Origin: Apostichopus californicus
Taxonomy: Eukaryota; Echinodermata; Holothuroidea; Aspidochirotida; Stichopodidae
NCBI GenBank assembly: GCA_020650975.1
Contig: JAIPMN010000492.1
Coordinates: 5,277 to 65,074, forward strand
Reading direction: 5' to 3'
DNA length: 59,798 nucleotides
Part shown: positions 55,585-59,798 of the stretch, piece after piece
How positions within the stretch are numbered: the stretch's first letter is position 1
Layout of the letters: every line of letters begins with the position of its first letter
The notes under the pieces: model-generated
Database searches by the model: none
What the model saw: only the letters and a program-made list of their open reading frames with translations
What the model was told of the DNA's origin: nothing
Made by a program: the position numbers and the translations under genes

Positions 55585-58500
55585 TCAATTACCATCGCTG
55601 TCAAATTTGATGGAGTTCACAGACGTGTCGATGAAACCACCTTTGTAGCTGCCGCGCTTCTTTTTGGTCTTTTCGTGTCTGAAAGCTTTTCCTCTCACCA
55701 CCCTCAGATCCTGGTTAGCTCTTTCACCCCATGAACCCCTGGATCCTCTCTGAGGTTGGAGAAAGATAGAAAACGGTTTGAAAGTGTGGTGTTAAATGAA
55801 ATAGGGTTCAATGGATATGAGAGCATTATAATAAACCTGTACAGTTTTATACAACCCCAACCAGGGCCGTAGCCATGATTTTCTAAGTTGTAGGCATGAC
55901 TATCTGAGGGGAGCGCCACCATCGGTTGGGGCAGAGCGTACAAGAAAAGTTTTGGTTTAACAAACCCCCCAGATGGCCGGAAACGGCCCTTCCTAAGTGT
56001 TCTTTCTGGTTCCCTGGCCTCTTGTTAACTTGAACACCTCATTCAATATCACTTTAAACCCAAAAAACAAACAAGTTAAAATATTAATATAGAATTATGG
56101 GTGTTTTAAAAAAAAAGATAACTTGGCCAAAAAAAGTGTAGGCCCGGGCCTACAGTGCTACATACTAGCTACGCCCCTGCCAACATGGAAAGACTATTCA
56201 TAATGATCAAGGTATAACTACTGGATCGTCACGGAGAATAATTACAGCAGACTGTCAAAGTGTCTGGTCATTTTCAGGTGACTTAAAAAGTTGTGGACCA
56301 ATAGGTTTCAAAAAATTTACTTTGAACAGTGTGTACTTGCATCTTTCTATAGGGATATCTCATGCAAATATACTCAACTCAGTTGTGAAATTGTTCTGAA
56401 ATACAATTAACAAATTGGTCATTTGATAATTTTTAACTCTTTTCATAATATCTGAAATGAAACGTGGACTGGCAATGAACTGCTGTTACAACTTACATAG
56501 TATCATTAATTATAATCAAATCTTTCCAAGGAAAAAAATCACAAAAAGGGTTCTTTAGGTACATTAACATTCACTTGGTGTGCCAGATATCCGGATCAAA
56601 AGACAATCATATCGGGCGCAAAAACCAGACGATTTGAACACAAAAACCAGACGATTTGAACACAAAATATTATAGAAACCCAACACAAGACTCACTTGAC
56701 ACAAGATGCTGAATAGGGCAGTCTTCATGAAAACAAAAGTATTGATTACTGACAACCTGGACAATTCATTATACGCATCTATCATAACTATTACCTTTGC
56801 TTCAAATGAATTATTGCTGAATTTGTTTTCTAATTCATGATCTTCGTCTCGTACTCGCCGAAAAGGTTCATTCTTCACTTCACCATTCTATGAGAAAATT
56901 GAAAAGAAAAGATCCCTATTATGTTAAAACTTTCATGATGGCAATTAAATACAAAGTAAAACAGATTTTTATTTCTTACAGTGTAGACCTACAGTACAAA
57001 CCTACTATACATCTTTGCAATTGTACAGTACAGCAGCAGGTGGAAGGTATGAGATATGATACCGCATAAACTATTCCTGATTATTCATGTAGGAAAATTG
57101 AAATTTGAGAGAACGATAAAGAAAGAAAGAAAGAAAGATAATGAACATCATAATGAGAGAAAGAAAAAATACTTATGAATTTCAGCCTTTTCAGGCTGCA
57201 TCAAGTAATGTAGAGTATATTAGTAAAATATTTCTCATTAATTGAAATCAGGTATTTTCAAGACATATATACCTTTTTCTTGTACTTTTTTGGCTTGGAT
57301 GGTGTTTCTTCATTATCATCTGCTTCCTCAGATGAGATTTCCTTCTTTCCATTTGTCAGGTTTGCTGCTTTTGATGCAGCAGGAGTGCTAGAAGCCACTG
57401 GTTTTGGTTTCTCATCTTCACTATCCGATGAATCATCACTACTGCTGCTCTCATCTTTCTTGGCTGCAACTGGTTTTTTGGCTGAGACTGGTGTTGCAGC
57501 TTTAACAGGGGTTGGTTTCTTTGTGGCTGGTTTCTCATCTTCACTATCTGATGAATCATCACTACTACTGCTCTCATCTTTCTTGGCTGCTACTGGTTTT
57601 TTGGCTGCGACTGGTGTTGCAGCTTTAACAGGGGTTGGTTTCTTTGCGGCTGGTTTCTCATCTTCACTATCTGATGAATCATCACTACTGCTGCTCTCAT
57701 CTTTCTTGGCTGCTACTGGTTTTTTGGCTGCGACTGGTGTGGCAGCTTTAACAGGGGTTGGTTTCTTTGCGGCTGGTTTCTCATCTTCACTATCTGATGA
57801 ATCATCACTACTACTGCTCTCATCTTTCTTGGCTGCTACTGGTTTTTTGGCTGCGACTGGTGTTGCAGCTTTAACAGGGGTTGGTTTCTTTGTGGCTGGT
57901 TTCTCATCTTCACTATCTGATGAATCATCACTACTACTGCTCTCATCTTTCTTGGCTGCTACTGTTATTTTGACTGCGACTGGTGTTGCAGCTTTAACAG
58001 GGGTTGATTTCTTTGCAGCTGGTTTCTCATCTTCACTATCTGATGAATCATCACTACTGCTGCTCTCATCTTTCTTGGCTGCTACTGGTTTTTTGGCTGC
58101 GACTGGTGTTGCAGCTTTAACAAGGGTTGGTTTCTTTGCCGCTGGTTTCTCATCTTCACTATCTGATGAATCATCACTACTACTGCTCTCATCTTTCTTG
58201 GCTGCTACTGGTTTTTTGGCTGCGACTGGTGTTGCAGCTTTAACAGGGATTGATTTCTTTGCAGCTGGTTTCTCATCTTCACTATCTGATGAATCATCAC
58301 TACTGCTGCTCTCATCTTTCTTGGCTGCTACTGGTTTTTTGACTGAGACTGGTGTTGCAGCTTTAAAAGGGGCTGGTTTCTTTGCGGCTGGTTTCTCATC
58401 TTCACTATCTGATGAATCATCACTACTGCTGCTCTCATCTTTCTTGGCTGCTACTGGTTTTTTGGCTGCGACTGGTGTTGCAGCCTTTAGAGGGGTTGGT

Positions 58501-59798
58501 TTCTTTGCGGCTGGTTTCTCATCTTCACTATCTGATGAATCATCACTACTGCTGCTCTCATCTTTCTTGGCTGCTACTGGTTTTTTGGCTGCGACTGGTG
58601 TTGCAGCTTTAACAGGGGCTGGTTTCTTTGCAGCTGGTTTCTCATCTTCACTATCTGATGAATCATCACTGCTACTGCTCTCATCTTTCTTGGCTGCTAC
58701 TGGTTTTTTGGCTGCAACTGGTGTTACAGCTTTTACAGGGGTTGGTTTCTTTGCGGCTGGTTTCTCATCTTCACTATCTGATGAATCATCACTACTACTG
58801 CTCTCATCTTTCTTGGCTGCAACTGGTATTTTGGCTGCGACTGGTGTTGCAGCTTTAACAGGGGTTGGTTTCTTTGCGGCTGGTTTCTCATCTTCACTAT
58901 CTGATGAATCATCACTACTGCTGCTCTCATCTTTCTTGGCTGCTACTGGTTTTTTTGCTGCGACTGGTGTTACAGCTTTTACAGGGGCTGGTTTCTTTGC
59001 GGCTGGTTTCTCATCTTCACTATCTGATGAATCATCACTACTGCTGCTCTCATCTTTCTTGGCTGCTACTGGTTTTTTGACTGCGACTGGTGTTGCAGCT
59101 TTAACAGGGGTTGGTTTCTTTGCGGCTGGTTTCTCATCTTCACTATCTGATGAATCATCACTACTGCTGCTCTCATCTTTCTTGGCTGCTACTGGTTTTT
59201 TGGCTGCGACTGGTGTTACAGCTTTTACAGGGGTTGATTTCTTTGTGGCTGGTTTCTCATCTTCACTATCTGATGAATCATCACTACTGCTGCTCTCATC
59301 TTTCTTGGCTGCTACTGGTTTTTTGGCTGCGACTGGTGTTGCAGCTTTAACAGGGGTTGGTTTCTTTGCGACTGGTTTCTCATCTTCACTATCTGATGAA
59401 TCATCACTACTGCTGCTCTCATCTTTCTTGGCTGCTACTGGTGTTTTGGCTGCGACTGGTGTTGCAGCTTTAACAGGGGTTGGTTTCTTTGCAGCTGGTT
59501 TCTCATCTTCACTATCTGATGAATCATCACTACTGCTGCTCTCATCTTTCTTGGCTGCTACTGGTTTTTTGGCTGCGACTGGTGTTGCAGCCTTTAGAGG
59601 GGTTGGTTTCTTTGCGGCTGGTTTCTCATCTTCACTATCTGATGAATCATCACTACTGCTGCTCTCATCTTTCTTGGCTGCTACTGGTTTTTTGGCTGCG
59701 ACTGGTGTTGCAGCTTTAACAGGGGTTGGTTTCTTTGCGGCTGGTTTCTCATCTTCACTATCTGATGAATCATCACTACTACTGCTCTCATCTTTCTT
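55585..59798 (-). CDS. NOLC1: NOLC1 (Nopp140) nucleolar and coiled-body phosphoprotein, 3' part
   Basis: Nucleolar/Cajal-body chaperone of snoRNPs that binds RNA polymerase I and is heavily phosphorylated by CK2 (family knowledge). Minus-strand exons: from beyond 59798 to 57273, 56887-56795, and 55749-55585 (stop TGA at 55587-55585). All joins are phase 0, giving at least 927 residues. The first exon is an uninterrupted frame of 842 codons, mostly 41-residue units pairing a Lys/Pro/Ala linker with an acidic cluster [13 protein letters not shown]. The last two exons encode the conserved SRP40 C-terminal domain: [23 protein letters not shown], then [25 protein letters not shown] and the terminal [10 protein letters not shown]. 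Human NOLC1 has about 700 residues in total, so this protein is enlarged. The N-terminal LisH region lies outside the window. Confidence 0.95.
55750..56794. other. NOLC1 last intron, containing a MITE and a 22-bp duplication
   Basis: Minus-strand intron with GTAATA donor and CTCAG acceptor. It contains the element at 55862-56179 and a 22-bp tandem duplication (AAAAACCAGACGATTTGAAC type) at about 56619-56664. Confidence 0.65.
55862..56179. mobile_element. MITE with CAGGG...CCCTG ends in a NOLC1 intron
   Basis: The left end is CAGGGCCGTAGCCA. The right end in reverse complement is CAGGGGCGTAGCTA, 12 of 14 positions identical. A 5-bp direct repeat CCAAC flanks it exactly (55857-55861 and 56180-56184). 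It is 318 bp with no ORF. CAGGG-type ends are common among hAT-like non-autonomous elements, but those usually duplicate 8 bp, so the superfamily is uncertain. Confidence 0.75.
56888..57272. other. NOLC1 penultimate intron
   Basis: AT-rich, with a short GAAA microsatellite at 57115-57136 (and related GA-rich sequence to 57170). No coding content. Confidence 0.7.
57411..59798 (-). repeat. 123-bp coding tandem array in NOLC1, about 20 units
   Basis: Units start (plus-strand CTCATCTTCAC) at 57411 and then at every 123 bases up to 59748 with no indel. That is 19 full units plus one cut by the window edge, and the array continues beyond it. Each encodes 41 residues. Units differ by a handful of substitutions, for example CTACTR before CTGCTC, TTGCAGCTTTAACAGG versus TTACAGCTTTTACAGG, and TTGG versus TTGA. 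All variants seen keep the minus-strand frame open. Confidence 0.97.

Noticed and set aside
57356-57577. Minus-strand ORF with Met start overlapping the NOLC1 exon
   Set aside because: It is a different frame from the SRP40-domain frame. The true frame has no stop over 842 codons and splices correctly to the conserved C-terminal exons.
58382-59719. Series of plus-strand ORFs across the NOLC1 array
   Set aside because: Shadows of the repeat unit in the wrong strand. The His/Leu-rich translation has no domain, and the frame is open only where repeat variants remove a stop.

Overview
The window is animal nuclear DNA. Genes are split by many GT-AG introns, spacers are AT-rich, and microsatellites, minisatellites and small transposon remnants are common. 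Gene content and repeat style suggest an echinoderm, most likely a sea cucumber; this is an inference from texture and protein divergence, since no species-specific marker was identified. All exon models are hand-built from splice sites, phase continuity and protein similarity. In each multi-exon model the phases close exactly from first to last exon.

Layout: (1) about 249-14513, + strand, is the 3' part of a large gene for an unrecognised, mostly disordered, Lys/Ser/Glu-rich protein. It has at least 1671 residues, coiled-coil stretches and a repeated Trp-containing motif, and it begins left of the window. (2) 14514-23643 is its 3' flank plus intergenic DNA with a 19-bp minisatellite. (3) 23644-31747, + strand, is a complete ten-exon KAT8/MOF histone H4K16 acetyltransferase of 453 residues, with a CpG-bearing upstream region and a poly(A) signal near 32500. 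(4) 34187-35626, + strand, is a two-exon P-loop sulfotransferase-like gene of 319 residues. (5) 37720-49010, + strand, is a five-exon PH-RhoGAP-coiled-coil protein of 677 residues, in the ARHGAP22/24/25 (FilGAP) family. (6) 55585 to beyond 59798, - strand, is the 3' part of NOLC1 (Nopp140). Its low-complexity core is an uninterrupted array of about twenty 123-bp (41-residue) units.

The genes share no pathway and are not an operon. They are neighbouring housekeeping (KAT8, NOLC1), signalling (RhoGAP) and metabolic (sulfotransferase) loci. The most unusual features are structural. Two genes carry tandem arrays that copy a splice site with its adjoining exon edge: a donor at 8119 in about 155-bp units and an acceptor at 44441 in 56-bp units. 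The NOLC1 array keeps exact 123-bp spacing and shows internal duplication patterns. Several non-autonomous elements lie in introns: a TTAA-flanked MITE in KAT8, a MITE with CAGGG ends in NOLC1, a tRNA-type SINE in the RhoGAP gene, and an inverted pair of one repeat family flanking the RhoGAP coding exons. I found no CRISPR array, rRNA, intact tRNA or autonomous transposase gene, and no convincing new multi-gene system.
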